DNA from: Udeniomyces pyricola
Taxonomy: Eukaryota > Basidiomycota > Tremellomycetes > Cystofilobasidiales > Mrakiaceae
NCBI GenBank assembly: GCA_039545295.1
Contig: BCIK01000011.1
Coordinates: 520,254-584,253 of the forward strand
DNA: 64,000 nucleotides
Reading direction: 5' to 3'
Positions 1 through 11,991 of the stretch are shown piece by piece. The position numbers and the translations under genes are program-made. The number at the start of each line of letters is the position of its first letter. Within the stretch, counting starts at the first letter, position 1. The notes beneath the pieces were generated by a model. The model did no database searches. It was not told the origin of the DNA and saw nothing but the letters and a program-made list of their open reading frames with translations.

Positions 1-80
1 TTCTTTCTTTTCTTCTTTCTTTTCTTTCTTTTCTTCTTTCTTTTCTTTCTTTTCTTCTTTCTTCTTCTTCTTCTTCTTTT
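1..80 (+). repeat. TTTC/TTC pyrimidine microsatellite
   Basis: The window opens with about 80 bases of imperfect TTTCTTTTC and TTC units, purely pyrimidine on the plus strand. It lies upstream of the helicase exons on the same strand and is probably intronic, since the helicase coding region continues to the left of the window. Confidence 0.7.
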
Positions 81-140
81 CTTTCATCGAACCAAAGATC
101 ATCATGTGTCGATGCTAACTTCTGGCTTGCTTTCCCGCGT

Positions 141-911
141 TTGCGAACACCAGATTCCGTTGACACGTACGTATACATCCCTTTGCCTTCTCTACGTTTC
201 CCTGACTTGACGGTCTCCTCTCCTATCTCCATCGCTAACGCTTGCGCCTCTTGTCCTGCAATCATCCGATTGAAATCGAAATCGAACTCAGTGGGATATG
301 CCTTGACCATCCACAAGGCTCAAGGTCAATCGATTGAACGTGTTGAAATCGATTGTTCGGGTGTTTCTCGACATGGTACATAGCTTTCCTACGTCTTCTC
401 CGGCTGCTTCGGATGTCCCCNCCCNCCCCCCCCCCCCCCTTGGCTGGTAGATACATGAGAACATGCCAATTGACGCTCTCCTACCTGATCCATCTGTCTT
501 GTTTTTATTTTCTTTTCTTTCTTTTCTTCATTTTTTTCCCCCCTCCGACGTCCATCTTTCATTCCTTGTCAGGCCACTTGTATACTGCTCTTTCCCGCGC
601 CCGGTCTCTCGACGGCTTGTGCATCCGAAATCTTCCCAAAAACACGTTGGCGTATGTTCTTTCCACTCCTTCGTGTCCTATCATGTCCGCAACCATATAT
701 CCAACATCACTAAATCCATACGTATCTTCCTTTCTCCTTGTTCATCCATTTGCACAGCGGTGGAAAAGCTGAGGAACGAGTCCTCCGGTGGGCCAAGCAA
801 CACAATCTACTACCCACGCCGCTCCAGGAGTCTCTCCCCGAACCATTGCCTGTCAGACCCGATCGCGAGATCACTGAACATCTCGAGAACGACGCTCGCC
901 TACAAGCCTGA
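141..911 (+). CDS. PIF1-type DNA helicase, C-terminal part (partial at left edge)
   Basis: Three pieces join into the conserved end of a PIF1/RRM3-family superfamily 1B helicase. The first carries GYALTIHKAQGQS (about 290-375), the helicase motif with the TIHKxQG signature. An intron starts at 376 (GTACAT) and ends in CAG before 573. The second exon (573-651) continues in frame with GHLYTALSRARSLDGL, the YxALSRA motif that normally follows. A second intron (652-757) leads to the last exon (758-911), which ends LENDARLQA then TGA. These enzymes unwind DNA 5' to 3' in genome maintenance or in mitochondria. The N-terminal ATPase motifs lie beyond the left edge, and the true 5' limit of the first exon is uncertain because the frame is open from 141. 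The first intron contains two Ns and a poly-C run. A host gene is likely; a degenerate mobile-element helicase cannot be excluded from this fragment. Confidence 0.75.
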
Positions 912-3664
912 TCTGCTTTCGCATCCCTGCTTTCTACCCGGACATATTGTTCCTCCCTTGCCGGCTTCTCACTTTCCATCACCCTAATTCGTGTTTCTAA
1001 TTCAAAGCATGTATAATCTTTCCCTTGTTTGCTTGATCGCCTCGCATAACGTATCGTCATCATCATAGTCTTCCCCCCTTTCCCATCTCATCCACCATCC
1101 CCCATCTCATCCACCATCCCCCATCTTATCCCTCCACCCTCGTCATATTACCCTTATTCATCTCGGATTCCGACCACACCCCCCTTGTCTTATCGTCCGC
1201 ATCTTCACCGTTTCTCCACCCTGCCCCCTCCTCGTCTTAGACGCATCTGTTTATCTATCTCGAACGGCAATGGCCCAAGCATACCTCTTTTGATCAGCTA
1301 CTAGTTTCAGATCGTACTACGGCTCCTCTTCTTGTTCTCCCCTGCGACCCCCCCCCTCTTTTTCTCCCTTTTATATTTGTTTAATCGTTTCTCTACAAGA
1401 TGTCTCTAGCACTTTTCCGCACCACTTCATGAGCTCCTATTACCCATCTCACTTACACTATATCCAATCATCCCATCTTCTCATCTTTTGAGCACATCTA
1501 TCTATGTTGTACTATACTTGTTTCACAAGGACCACATATTTATCGCTAATCTCGAATCGCCAAACGCATTGTGCAGTAGGTTTTCTGATCTGTCTCAACC
1601 CCGATCGGCTTCAAGTTTCATCAAGTGCGATTGATCGACGAAACGACGAATGACCGCCATCTATACAGCTCATATCATTGCGCCATGCATGCAGGGAAGA
1701 AATGGCAGCCAGGCAATTCCAACGGTCTTTGAGTCTCTTTCAGCATTGTCCAATGTTGGCCTAGGTAAGGCTTGACCAATGCTTAGCTGAGGCTTGTCTG
1801 ACGCTTGTTCAACCTTGTTCAGCCTCTATTGAGCGCCTTGGGCCTTAGTGCCTGGCTGTCATTTCTTGCTATGCATCGATCAGGCCCATAATCGCAGATA
1901 AATCGATCATGCTATTACAGGCCCTGCAGGCGACGGCCGATGCGCCCTACCTTTTACGTAAACTCGCGGCGCAGCCAAGCCACTCGGACTAAGCCACTTG
2001 TCCGAAACCTCGTTCAACTTCGCCCTCTGTCCATGCAAGTCCATGCATCCATTTACTCGAGCCAGCTCAAACCCGTTGCTTTCTTCATCAGTCTCATACA
2101 CCATCATCTTCACTCTCACAGTGCTTCTCCATATTCTAACCATGCTCTCATCATCCACAGCTCGCGTCTGTGTCAATTGACGAGCGCTGATGTGCCGACA
2201 TTGGATCAGTCGCGACCACCGTCTTTCTTTACTCTCTCTGGCTGCATTCTTTCCCTTCGCTCGACCCTCTCAGCTCAGCGGTCGGCTCTTGCGTTAGTCG
2301 CTAACGACCAATGAGTTCTACATCACGATCAACGCCACAGTCCTTCTGGTCTCTCTCACTTGTCCTCGCCCAACAACAACCAGCATCGGATAGTAGGATG
2401 ATCGATAGGACGACTCGGTGGGCGGCATCGGTTCCACCCAGTTCACGTGCGGAACGCAACCTCCCTTGAACGCAACCTTTGCTGCTCCCCCCTCCCCCCC
2501 CCCCTCCCTACCTACTACACTACCTACTACCCTGCTCTCAAATAGTCACACTAATCTGGCGTGTCATCCGGCAACGTTTTACAGAACGAGCATCAACGCT
2601 CGTCAATGTATGAACCCCTCTTCATTTCAGCCGCACGCCACTTCTCGGCACCCTCCTCTTCATAACCCTTATCCTTCTTCGCCAGCTCCGGTCTGTTTCC
2701 TGACGAAACCACCGACGTTCGATTCGTCCTTCCGTTCCAAACTTATTCATCCGCCGGCTAAATAACTCCCTCGTCGGTGTTTCCCCAACTCGGAATCGCC
2801 TTTGCTTTCGTCTCGACGCCCCTTTTTTCCAGCGTGCCCGACGTGCGCTTCTTCTGGATCCGATTGGGTTCGTCCGTTCTTAGGGGTCAAACGTCAAACG
2901 TCAAACGACCAAACGACCAGACGAAGACTGTCAATCTCCTGTCGATCTCCCGACCGGTCGGGAATGGGACGACTCATGTGTCACGCGGCTGGGATATCCG
3001 ATCGAGTGGACCTTGTTTCGTGCCACGCCACATATGCGTAGACGCGGGTGTGGGAACAGCAACGGGAACGGGAATGATGTCGAGGTCGAGAACGGGATTG
3101 TGGATTGTGTGTAAGGGGCAAAGGAGGATGCGGCGCTTTACCTGGACCGTGCAGATGGGTTCGCCACCAGGGGCTGGTGATGACATCGGGAAGGCTGCCA
3201 CTGCCTCTGCAAACATGGTTGGATGGGAACGGGAGCGGTCGGAGACGATGACCAGGAATGGACCACGAGTCACCGGTGGATCAGATACGATAGCGAGCTT
3301 AGGTCGGGAACGTTCTGTTGCTGCCGATGTCGAGGTCCCCGTCCCTGTCCCTGTCCCTGGTGCTGGTACTGGTGCGGGATGCTGGATGCTGGTGCTGGGT
3401 GCCGGTGCTGACCATNGGTGCGGTCGCCCGCCCGCCTGCCCGACCGACTGTGCAGCGATGAGGTGTGCACTGACGCGTGCGCCCATGCTCGGATGATGCG
3501 GACGAGGTTGCTTGCCTGTATGGTTGCCTGTATGTCTTCTGTGTACTGACTGACACTGCAGGTAGACTGACCTGATCAAGTGCGGACGATGTGCTCGGTC
3601 GCCAGGGAGATCCAGAGGTGGCGGGCTGACGCGCGAGTGAGGGAGGGAGAGAGGGAGGGGGGGA

Positions 3665-3672
3665 GGTATAAG
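3665..3672 (+). promoter_or_regulatory. Putative TATA box (GGTATAAG) for the 3849 gene
   Basis: GGTATAAG lies about 180 bp upstream of the ATG at 3849, followed by a pyrimidine-rich and then CA-rich leader. Position and sequence fit a TATA element, but no transcript evidence is available. Confidence 0.35.
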
Positions 3673-3767
3673 AGGGCTTACTTGCTTCTGGACCTTGCTT
3701 TCCTCCAACTACAACCTCGAAGTCTTCTCACTCCACCCATTCACTCGCTGACTCGAACACCCACACA

Positions 3768-3822
3768 CACACCCACTCACACACCCACCCACACACCCAG
3801 CCACACACCCAGCCAACTACCC
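3768..3822 (+). repeat. CACACCCA-type repeat in the 5' leader
   Basis: Imperfect tandem units of ACACCCAC/CACACCCAGC fill the 50 bases ending about 25 bp before the ATG at 3849. It is probably transcribed as 5' UTR of the hypothetical gene. Confidence 0.6.
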
Positions 3823-3848
3823 GAACTCCACCCACAATACACGTCAAG

Positions 3849-5816
3849 ATGTTCATCGCACCCATGTTCCCATCCTCCACTACCCCTGCCGACCAGAAGG
3901 TCATCCACCGGGGCCTCCTTGGGCTCTACGACCGCGAGGTGAGCCTTTCTCTCACACTGTCCCCTATCCGTCCCATTCCATCCTTCCTCTCTTCCTCCCT
4001 CCCTCCTTCCCCCCCCCCCTCCCCCTCCGCCCTCTGCTCCTCTTTTTGGCTCTTCTCGTTCTGGTTCGCGTCTGCTGAGCTGAGGTGGCACTCGCGACAA
4101 TCATAGAGACCGAGCCCGATAAAGAGGAGCACTTGACCCCATGTCTTGGTCCTCTCTTATGCCCGCTGTGAGCCCCTGACTGATCGATTGCGCCTTTGTT
4201 GTTGTCTCGGATTCCAATCTGGCCCCTCTCTCTGTCCTTCCTTTCTTCCCTCCCTTTCTTCCCTCCTCCCTTTCTTCCCTCCTCCCTTTCTTCCCTTCCT
4301 CTCTCCCTCCCTTCCCATTCCACCCCACCTTCCCTCTCAATCCACCCCCTCACCCCCCTCACCCCCCATCTCTTATTCCATAACATTCCATCTCCCTCTT
4401 CGTCACTTCCGCTCTCACTATCTCCCATTCCCAATCATCACCGCCCTTTCACTGCCGCACGTCCACCACCCTCATCGCTGCTCGCATACTGTATCTTTTT
4501 CTTTTTCTTCGCGTATCGCGTGTCGCGTGTCGCTCGTCCCAAAGGGTTCCGGGCCGTATTCGATCGTGCCAAAGATCGCTGCGTGGATTTGCACGGTCGT
4601 GCCCGCCAGCGCCGCAACCTCTGTCGCGGAGGACTCCTCCCAAGTCCCCGGCCCTGCCTCCTCCGAGGCTAATGCAGCTACCTCGACTGCCACTGCCGCT
4701 TCCTGCGGCAAGCGATGCCGAAGCCCTGCCGGTACCGCTGCCCATACTCTCCCCTCTTTTCCGACGGCTGCACGCGTACGAGAGCCGGTGCGGGGCGTTC
4801 GCTCTTGCCATCGAGCTGTCCTTGCCGCGCCGTCTGCTGTTGCTGCTCCGGCCCCTACTCCTGCTCCTGCCCCGGCCCCGGCTCCTACTCCTGCTCCTGC
4901 TCCTGCCCCGACCCCGGCCCTGGCCCCTGCTGCTGTCTTTGCTCCGGCCCCGGTCCATCGCCTGTCGCACGTCGCAGGCCTTGCCCCCCTTTGTCGTCCT
5001 GGAGCTTCTAGTCGCGGGAACCTCGAGCTTCTGCTGGACGGCCAGTCCCCCAGAAAGTTCACTTTCTTGGCCGCTCCTCTCGCCCCTACTACTGTCAGCC
5101 CAGCTTCTGTCGGTAGTTCACCGGCTCGCTACCCCAAGCACCAGGCGCTTCGCCCTTTGCCGCTTGCGCCTCACTCACTGCTGGGGAAGCCAAGCCCGAG
5201 GATGGCCGGCCTGTTCGCACAGAGGCAGGGATCTGCGACAGTCGTCGCCTGCCCCAGTTCGGCCGATCGAGCCTCTGGCTCTCGATCTTACCAGGCCAAA
5301 CTAAGGATTGTCGATGAGCAGCGAGGTGGCGAGCCTTGCTCGCCTTGCTTGCCTTCTCAGATGCCCAGGTCGACGACCATGGCGTCGTCAACCTGGACTC
5401 TTCCTTCGCTCTGTTCCACCACGAACGTATCCTCCTCCTCGTCCGTGTCGTCGTTCTCGCCCTCATCGTCGTTCTCGCCCTCATCGTCGTTCTCGCCCTC
5501 ATCGTCGTTCTCGCCCTCATCGTCGTTCTCGCCCTCATCTTCGTCCTCTTCCATCACCTCCGCCTCTTCCTGCTCCGATTTTTCTTCCTCCTCCTCTTCA
5601 CTCGCTTCACCGGATGTCAGCCCTGATGTTTGCAGTATCTCAACTTCTCCGTCTTCTTCGTCTCCTCCGCCCTCCCTCACCAGCAACATCGACCCACTCA
5701 AGGCGCCTTCTCTGCTCCGCCGGAACGCGATTCGGTCCAAGACCAAGGTTAGCGGCAGGTCCGCTACCCTGACTGGTCGTCGCTTAGCCTTCGCTCCAGC
5801 TGTCGCCTCCCACTAG
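3849..5816 (+). CDS. Hypothetical low-complexity protein, two-exon model
   Basis: I do not recognise this protein. Exon 1 (3849-3938) encodes 30 residues starting MFIAPMFPSSTTPADQ, with strongly C-ending codons typical of real genes here, and ends at a good GTGAGC donor in phase 0. The only long downstream frame reachable in phase 0 is entered after CCCAAAG at 4545 and runs to a TAG at 5816, giving about 453 aa. That part has Ala-Pro repeats (about 4840-4940), a Ser-rich SSFSPS repeat (5448-5537) and a basic tail ending RLAFAPAVASH. The 606-bp intron is long for this window, and several frames on both strands are open over the repeats, including an acidic EGENDD frame on the minus strand. Exon 1 is better supported than exon 2. 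Confidence 0.45.
5448..5537 (+). repeat. Five tandem copies of an 18-bp coding repeat
   Basis: The unit TCGTCGTTCTCGCCCTCA is repeated five times without change. As a multiple of three it keeps every frame open: SSFSPS on the plus strand and an acidic EGENDD-type repeat on the minus strand. Confidence 0.85.
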
Positions 5817-7403
5817 TCACCACAATGCCGCAGTATGCACTCATCGATCGTCACTTTTAGCCGACAAGGCTGTCGGTCGGTATCGCCTCGGCTGATGTAC
5901 GAGCGCTGAGTCCTGTGTCTTTTCTTCTATATCCCCTTCTCATTCCCTGTTCTTTGTCTATTCGTGTTTGTGGAATGTAGTAGATTCTCGTCTTGTGTCC
6001 TCTTTCGGTTTTCCCTCTTATGTGTTCCTCGCTTTCTTTTCCTTTTCTTTGTTTCTTCATGTTTCCCTTCTCTCTGTTTCCTTTCCTCTCTTGTCTGGGC
6101 GCCTTTCCGACGCTAGTGCTCGTCCTGCTACACCATACCGACTCCATTCTCTGCTTCTCGCTCCCTTTCCTTCCCGTTTCCCTTTCCCTTTCCTTTCCTT
6201 TGTTACAGTTTTCTTTCTCTTCGATGTGCCATCCTCACTATTTCTTTATATCCATACCCTCTCTATATCCTCTATAAACCCTCTCTGTAGCCTCTCTATT
6301 TCCTCTCTATACTACTTATAACCCTCTTCGTACCTAATACCTATCGCTGCGTCTAGTATACTCCTTTGTCTGTCTGCCTCGCCTCTTTGTCTCGTTCATG
6401 CAAATTGCGATGTCATACGTGTTCGTCTACCCACACCGTGGGCAACTGAGCACTCAGAAGTATGGCCTGGATTGAGTCTTCCTGTCTCCGACCGACTCTA
6501 GCTGTGGTGTGACTGTACCTTCTCAGTCAACCTAGCTTCCTGCGCCCGTGCTTTTTGCGTCTGTAGTTGCAGTGTGCTAATCTAATCCTGGTACATTCTT
6601 CAAGCATACCATCGGAGCCTCTCCAGTTTGCACGCCAAGTCCGTACACCAAGTTCGCACACTAAGCTTTCAAACAGGTCCCATCAAAAAAAAAAAAACAA
6701 GTCAGTCAGGGCATCCACCCCCAGTTCCTTCCATCTGGGCAGCCTCCTGAGTCCCGACCGGTCTCCCGCTGTCGCCCACCATCCTGGCGCTGAGTTCGCT
6801 AACGCGTGTTGCGCGCGGAGTTGCATGATGACATAGCCAGCCGTGTCGAGTACCGAAAAGAGTTCCGATATGCGCGGATCGAATGGAGCGACCAGGGTAG
6901 GAGGAGATGAGGAGATGCCCCCCCGATTGGGCGATGCGATGATGATTGACACAGGGGAAGTCGAAACGTCTTGCAGGTCCAGCTTGGAAGTTGCATGAAC
7001 GCGTCCAAGTCGAAACATGACGTTGATGGAACTGCCGCGTGCCGATCACATGCCGACCTGAGCCGAACGTCTAGTATATAATATATACGTCAACACGTCT
7101 GATCATCTCATGAATCGATCTCAGTGGTGATCCACAATCATGCTGATGGCTTCTACGATCCTCTAGTCCCGATCGACATTGTCATCTACGATGTGAAACG
7201 GTGCGCATAATATACATCGATCCATCCATGTGTCATTGCCAATATAAGGGCACGTACATTCCCGAAGATAAAGAACTCCGCCATCCCACTCGCGATATCC
7301 CCGATTGCGCGGGAAGCATATAATCCCAGATCCGCTATCCTAGTCCCTCCCCCTTCCTTTCGTCTTTTTTCTTTCTTTCTTTCTTTCTTCAGTTGTCGTG
7401 CTC
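5817..7403. other. Convergent intergenic interval
   Basis: This is the 3' flank shared by the 3849 gene and the acyl-CoA ligase. The left half is T/C-rich (5900-6340). A minus-strand ATG frame at 6683-7018 is listed separately as a weak candidate. Nothing else is supportable. Confidence 0.5.
6683..7018 (-). CDS. Weak candidate small ORF, 111 codons
   Basis: A single open frame begins with a true ATG (MFRLGRVHATSKLDLQ) and runs 111 codons to a TGA just after a poly-T stretch read as five Phe codons. Composition looks more protein-like than the surrounding pyrimidine frames (for example PRISELFSVLDTAGYV), but I recognise no domain. Ending in a homopolymer is suspicious. It could be chance or part of the ligase 3' region. 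Confidence 0.18.
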   Translation of the reverse strand: MFRLGRVHATSKLDLQDVSTSPVSIIIASPNRGGISSSPPTLVAPFDPRISELFSVLDTAGYVIMQLRAQHALANSAPGWWATAGDRSGLRRLPRWKELGVDALTDLFFFF

Positions 7404-10400
7404 TCAGGAAGATGAGGCCGACGTTGTGGAGGTACTAGCGGACAACGCAGCATCGGCATCGGCCTTTGCGCGATCCCGAAGTTCACGCCGGAGAATCTTG
7501 CCGGATGCACTGATGTCAGGGTGGAACGAAGGCACAAAAAGGGAGATAAGAGAAGGATAACAGCAGGAAAAGAACCAGATAAACCATCAAGGAAACCAGT
7601 AGAATGGGTCGGATAGGGATGCATGAATTGTTGAATTGAGAGGAAAGGGGAACGCCGGGAAGTGAGAAGGGCTTGAGACCAGACGTACGATTTGGGAATC
7701 TGATCGAGAAAGATGACTCCGCCACGGAGATACTTGTGCGGGGAAACCTGGAAGCGATGAGAGTACAAGGGAACATGACGAAGAGAAAGAAGAAGTAAAG
7801 GTTAACAGGTGATCAGCGAGCGATTTCTCACCGTCATGACCCATGGAGGTGATGATTCTCCTAGACGAGCTGAGACAAAGAGGTGGCTCGTCTGAGATGG
7901 ACCGTATGATCCGAGAGCGAACAAAGCTGAGAGAAAACTGTCAGCGGACCTGGTTATTGGTCCATGAGACGATGTCCGAGGAATTGGGTGTGGCAGGAGA
8001 TGAAGGTTGAGAGGGTTTAAGCACGACATAGGCTCTATATATCCAGAGCAAAATAAAGACGTATCGCCAGGGAGATGGTTCATTCAGTTCGACTGAATCA
8101 TCGTATCCACATGACATGGATGCTCAGTTCTGTCCCGGACATACCGAGGAACCTCGGATCCATCTCGCTCACTCCAGACGCCAATCACGCCAACGTCGGC
8201 TATGGCATGGTGGGTGAGAAGAAGGGCTTCAAGTTCAGCAGGGGCAACTTGATAGCTAGTTTGATTGATCAAGCAAGAAGAACAAGAAAGTCGAAATGTA
8301 AGGAGTGAAAGAGAGATGGTTATGTTTGTCAGCTCAACCATAAACGCGATTAAAGACTACACCAAAGCCCATCCAACTTCGGAGTCGTCAAGAAAAGGAA
8401 CCCAAAGAATCATAGTTTGACCTTTTTAATAAAGAAAGATCAACGTTGATGAGAGAACATACCCATTGTATTTGATCAACTCTTTCCTTCGATCGACAAT
8501 GTACCAGTAGCCATCTCGGTCGACACGAGCTATGTCACCTGTCTTGAGCCAGCCATCAGCGGTGAGAGTTCGGGAGGTAGCGATGGGATTGTTGAGGTAT
8601 CCTCTTGTGTTGGGTCAGCCGAGAAGGAAGAGGAAAGGAATGGCCATGGTAAGCGGATGCAATGTACAAAGTCTGGGCTTAACCCACAAAAATTCGCCAA
8701 AGACCTACTTCATGACGTTGTCCCCCCGAATCCACATCTCGCCTTCAGCCTCATCATCCATCTTCAGGTCGACTTCCGTGTCGGGATCCACAAGCCTCGC
8801 TTCGACATTGGGGATTAGGCGGCCGATCGAGCCAGGATGAAGAGGTGCATCGGTCAGTTGAAGGATGTGAGTAACAGGAGAAGCTTCCGTCAAACCCGAT
8901 CTGACAAAGGGGGGCAAACCAGCTCAAGTCAGTCTTAAGGCAGAAGTCGAGAAGGAGCCGACATAATTTCCTTTCTTAGGCCTGTTCTGTCTCATTTCGA
9001 TGTCAACCCACCCTTGAAGGAGCACAAGGGGGTTCGCCGAGAACCGGGTAGTCACGGCTTCGATGATCGAAAGTGGGAGAGGCCTGACGGAAAATTGGGT
9101 TTGGAATGATCAGTATCGATGATGGGAGCAACTAAGTGTGCCTGAGGACGAATACAACATCAAGAGGAAAAGGAAGGAATGGTCGCGACTTACGCTGCAC
9201 CAGAAAGTAACCATTTTAAGCTCGAGAGGTCGTATTTGTCAATGACCTTGGACGAACCGAGATGCAACTGGTTGGGGGCATGAGAACGGAGGTTTCAGCA
9301 ACAGGGTTAGATAACGCTAGATGATTAGATCACAAAGTTCGACAAGAGGTCGTCGGGTATGCGAACTGACAAGGATAGGGGGAACAACGATGCCGCATGT
9401 AATCTTGTACGTTTCTATGGCTGAGCATATAGTCTTGAGGTCGACTTTCTGAAAGGCGAGAGAGGTTGGTTCAGAGTGGCATGGGGTCGAGCCATCCGAG
9501 TCATGAGCACCTTGAGCGAGGCGAAAAGTACAGGGCAAATGGTGCAGCACCCAAGTTTTACGCTGGGTCTTAGGTCTTAGTGTCAGGATAGACGAACTGG
9601 AACGACGACAACAGGGAATCCGAGTTGAAGTGGACGGAGGATCACTGCGATCGGAGATGGGTATGAATCAGTCATACGAATCGGCATATAGTCCCAGAGT
9701 GAAACAAGAAATTTATTCACGCTTGAAGAGGCCATAGATGTGGGAGAAGGGCTACGTAAAGATCATTGTATCAAGTCATATGAGTTGTCAAGCTCCTTGC
9801 TAGAGCCGACAGACTAGATTTGAAACCAAGTTTGGTCCTGGCAGAAGGCACCGGAAGTACGCACCAAGATTCCTAATAGAATGTCCTCCCCCGGCACAAT
9901 AGTCGGCATGATCGGTGGACGCATAAAGGAGCAGAGGGAGATAAGGTTATGATGCGTGATTCTTTATGGATTAAGCCGTTGTTGTAGAGAAGGCAGAGTG
10001 ATTCAGCTTGGAGAAAGCGAAAGGATGCGCAGGATGCGATAGCTGAAGAACGAACTCGACGCCTTTGGATAATCCCTCAGTCCCTGAGCTGAAGCAGATG
10101 ACAGAGGTTTCGTGAGTGATTGAGACACTATCGAGCTCATCATCGGGTGATTCCTCTGATCGTTGAGAGAGAGAGGTCGATAAGGTGGGGTTTGGAGAGC
10201 GAATGTCGCCTGATATCACTGATGGTTCGTCCGTCATCAAATCAGACCATGATTTATAAGTCTCGCATTTAAGACGTTCGTCTTGTCTTGCTGAAGATAT
10301 AGACTGAGTTAAGGCGGACGGCACAATGATGATTCGCTTTGCGAGCTGTTGACTAGATGGGGGGTTAGGAGTCAAGGCAAAAGCCTCGAGAAGAGTCGGG

Positions 10401-11081
10401 AGGTGGATGGACGACGTGAAGACTACGCGAGGACTGGAGAGTTGAAGGTGGTGAGCTAATTCAGATGGTGAGCTGCCATTTCATTGGCAGGGAGAGAGAC
10501 GATAGAGATGCAGGTGTGAGACGTCAGCTATAGATCACCTTTGGGGTTTCGACATACGCAGTCGAGAACGGTCATACTCACGAAGACGTTCCGTACAGAG
10601 CCGTCGTCAAGCGTGCCTTTTGACATGCTACAAATGCGACGGGCCACTCCAAACTGTTTCCTAAAAGTAAACCTGCCACAGCCCTCCTGTCGTGCTGGTG
10701 ATTGTCAAGGGAAGACATGATCGAGCCGAGCCCTCGACTAAGCGCCGTCGCTTGGTCGAGGACGTCTTGGCGGGTGAGCGTTCGGCCGTCGGACGAGTCG
10801 ATGAAGCAAGGATCCCTCGGATCTAGCTGATTCGAGGACACAAGGTGAGATGGAGCTTGGCCAGTCGCGTTGGTTGACGAAGGAGAGCATGAAGGAAAGA
10901 GAAAGTCGTAGAGAGAGGATTGAGGGATCAATGAGGAGGGGACAGAAGGATGTGGTGAGGTGTAGACGGTGGGTCGGTTGGAGAGGTGAGAGCGATATCG
11001 TATGGAAGGCTGGAGAAGCAATGCCCGGAGAGATGAGCATGGTGGAGGATGGGAGAGAAGGGCTGCGCAGAGGAGGGCCAT
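7404..11081 (-). CDS. AMP-binding acyl-CoA synthetase / 4-coumarate-CoA ligase-like enzyme
   Basis: This multi-exon member of the ANL adenylate-forming superfamily would activate a carboxylic acid with ATP and ligate it to CoA. In gene order, exon 1 (to about 10578) encodes an N-terminus rich in hydrophobic and Arg residues, then a region ending VAGLLLGNSLEWPVAFVACQ. The phosphate-binding loop ICFSSGTEGLSKGV is near 10070-10110. KVDLKTICSAIETYKITCGI with VVPPIL follows near 9370-9450, then DKYDLSSLKWLLSGAA near 9195-9240. Next come GLTEASP (about 8880-8900), the hinge region GDIARVDRDGYWYIVDRRKE (about 8475-8535), YQVAPAELEALL (about 8240) and the C-terminal lysine motif SGKILRREL (about 7480-7505). 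The protein ends TTSASSS before TGA at 7404, so there is no SKL-type peroxisomal signal. The N-terminus might be a mitochondrial presequence. Substrate cannot be assigned. Confidence 0.88.
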
Positions 11082-11991
11082 GAAAGCAGTGGACAGGCGT
11101 ACGTAGAGCGTACGACTGTTATGGAGCGTAGTGTTGTTATAAGTAGGTCAATCGGTCGCCCGGAAGCCGGCGACGAGCGGGTGCAGAAGCAGGAGCAAGA
11201 GCGCGGAGCAGGCAGCAGACAGCAAGCAGCAAGCTATCGTACCTATGATATAATATAATAAAATAAGAACTCAATGATCGAAGTCATCGACCGCCAATTC
11301 AAACGTCTGCGCTCTTATCCAGCCCGGCAATCCCGCTTCGATTCGATTCGATTCCATATTGTTTCTCTTTCTTCTTTTCTCACTTGGCATATATAACTCA
11401 TCATACGCCGCACTTCAAAACAACAACATCGCTTCTCTATAACACACTAGCTGTATTCACCATCCTATTTTCAATCACAAAGTAGCCCAGCTTACCAGGC
11501 GGGTAGCCCACCCGGCGCCGCGTCGGCGCGTGCATTCGCGCTCGCGCTCATGTAATATGATGCGGCGGCCAAATTGCCCAGGCCAACGTCAAGATGATGA
11601 TGCGTGCATGCAGGCCTTGCCGATTCGCCTCGCTCTGCAGTGCAGGATGACCTCATGCATACAGGGGAACATGGATATCGTCAGCCAGACAGCCCAGTAT
11701 GATCTGAGGGCAGCTATGCGACTGTCGGTCATGAACGGGTGCACTATAGAGCATGTCTTGAGCTTCTGGGGCATAGGGAGAGCCAAGCGGGGTGGTTGGC
11801 GCCTCCCTATCGCGTGAAAAATCCTTCGATATTCCCAGGACCAATTGTTTCAAGTCCGATTCCTTCTCTCCCCCCCTCGTCTTTCGTTTGCCCTCGTCTT
11901 GCTTTCCTTCTCCTACCACCACCTTTATATCCTCTTCTCTCCCGAACCCCCCCCCCCCCGTACTCGTACACCCCTCCCTCTTCCGCCCGTC
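11082..11991. other. Divergent promoter region, ligase (-) / glutamine synthetase (+)
   Basis: This 910-bp interval separates two divergent start codons. It contains a TATATAAC element near 11388, a GC-rich patch near 11500-11530 with inverted GCGGGT/ACCCGG, and a C/T-rich stretch directly before the glutamine synthetase ATG. I found no convincing gene; the plus-strand frame around 11530-11817 lacks an ATG start. Confidence 0.5.
11388..11397 (+). promoter_or_regulatory. Putative TATA element
   Basis: CATATATAAC is followed by a CA-rich, AUG-poor stretch resembling a fungal 5' leader. It lies 600 bp upstream of the glutamine synthetase ATG, so it implies either a long leader, a leader intron or a chance AT run. 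Confidence 0.25.

Larger units (their letters stand above)
912..3848. other. Gene-poor interval between the helicase and the 3849 gene
   Basis: I see no supportable gene in these 2.9 kb. The first part is T/C-rich and probably holds the 3' UTR of the helicase. A 19-bp unit is tandemly duplicated around 1083-1122 (CCCATCTCATCCACCATCC). Between about 2900 and 3500 both strands are open over low-complexity GGTGCTGGT/GTCCCTGTC repeats with an N at 3416. The translations match nothing I recognise. Confidence 0.5.

Noticed and set aside
2777..3708. Overlapping open frames on both strands (239 and 244 codons)
   Set aside because: Low-complexity GTGTG/PVPVP translations around an N; no recognisable motif, no typical C-ending codon bias or splice structure.
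11530..11817. 95-codon plus frame in the glutamine synthetase promoter
   Set aside because: It begins with GTG, not ATG, and its translation resembles no known protein; a leader or promoter is the simpler reading.
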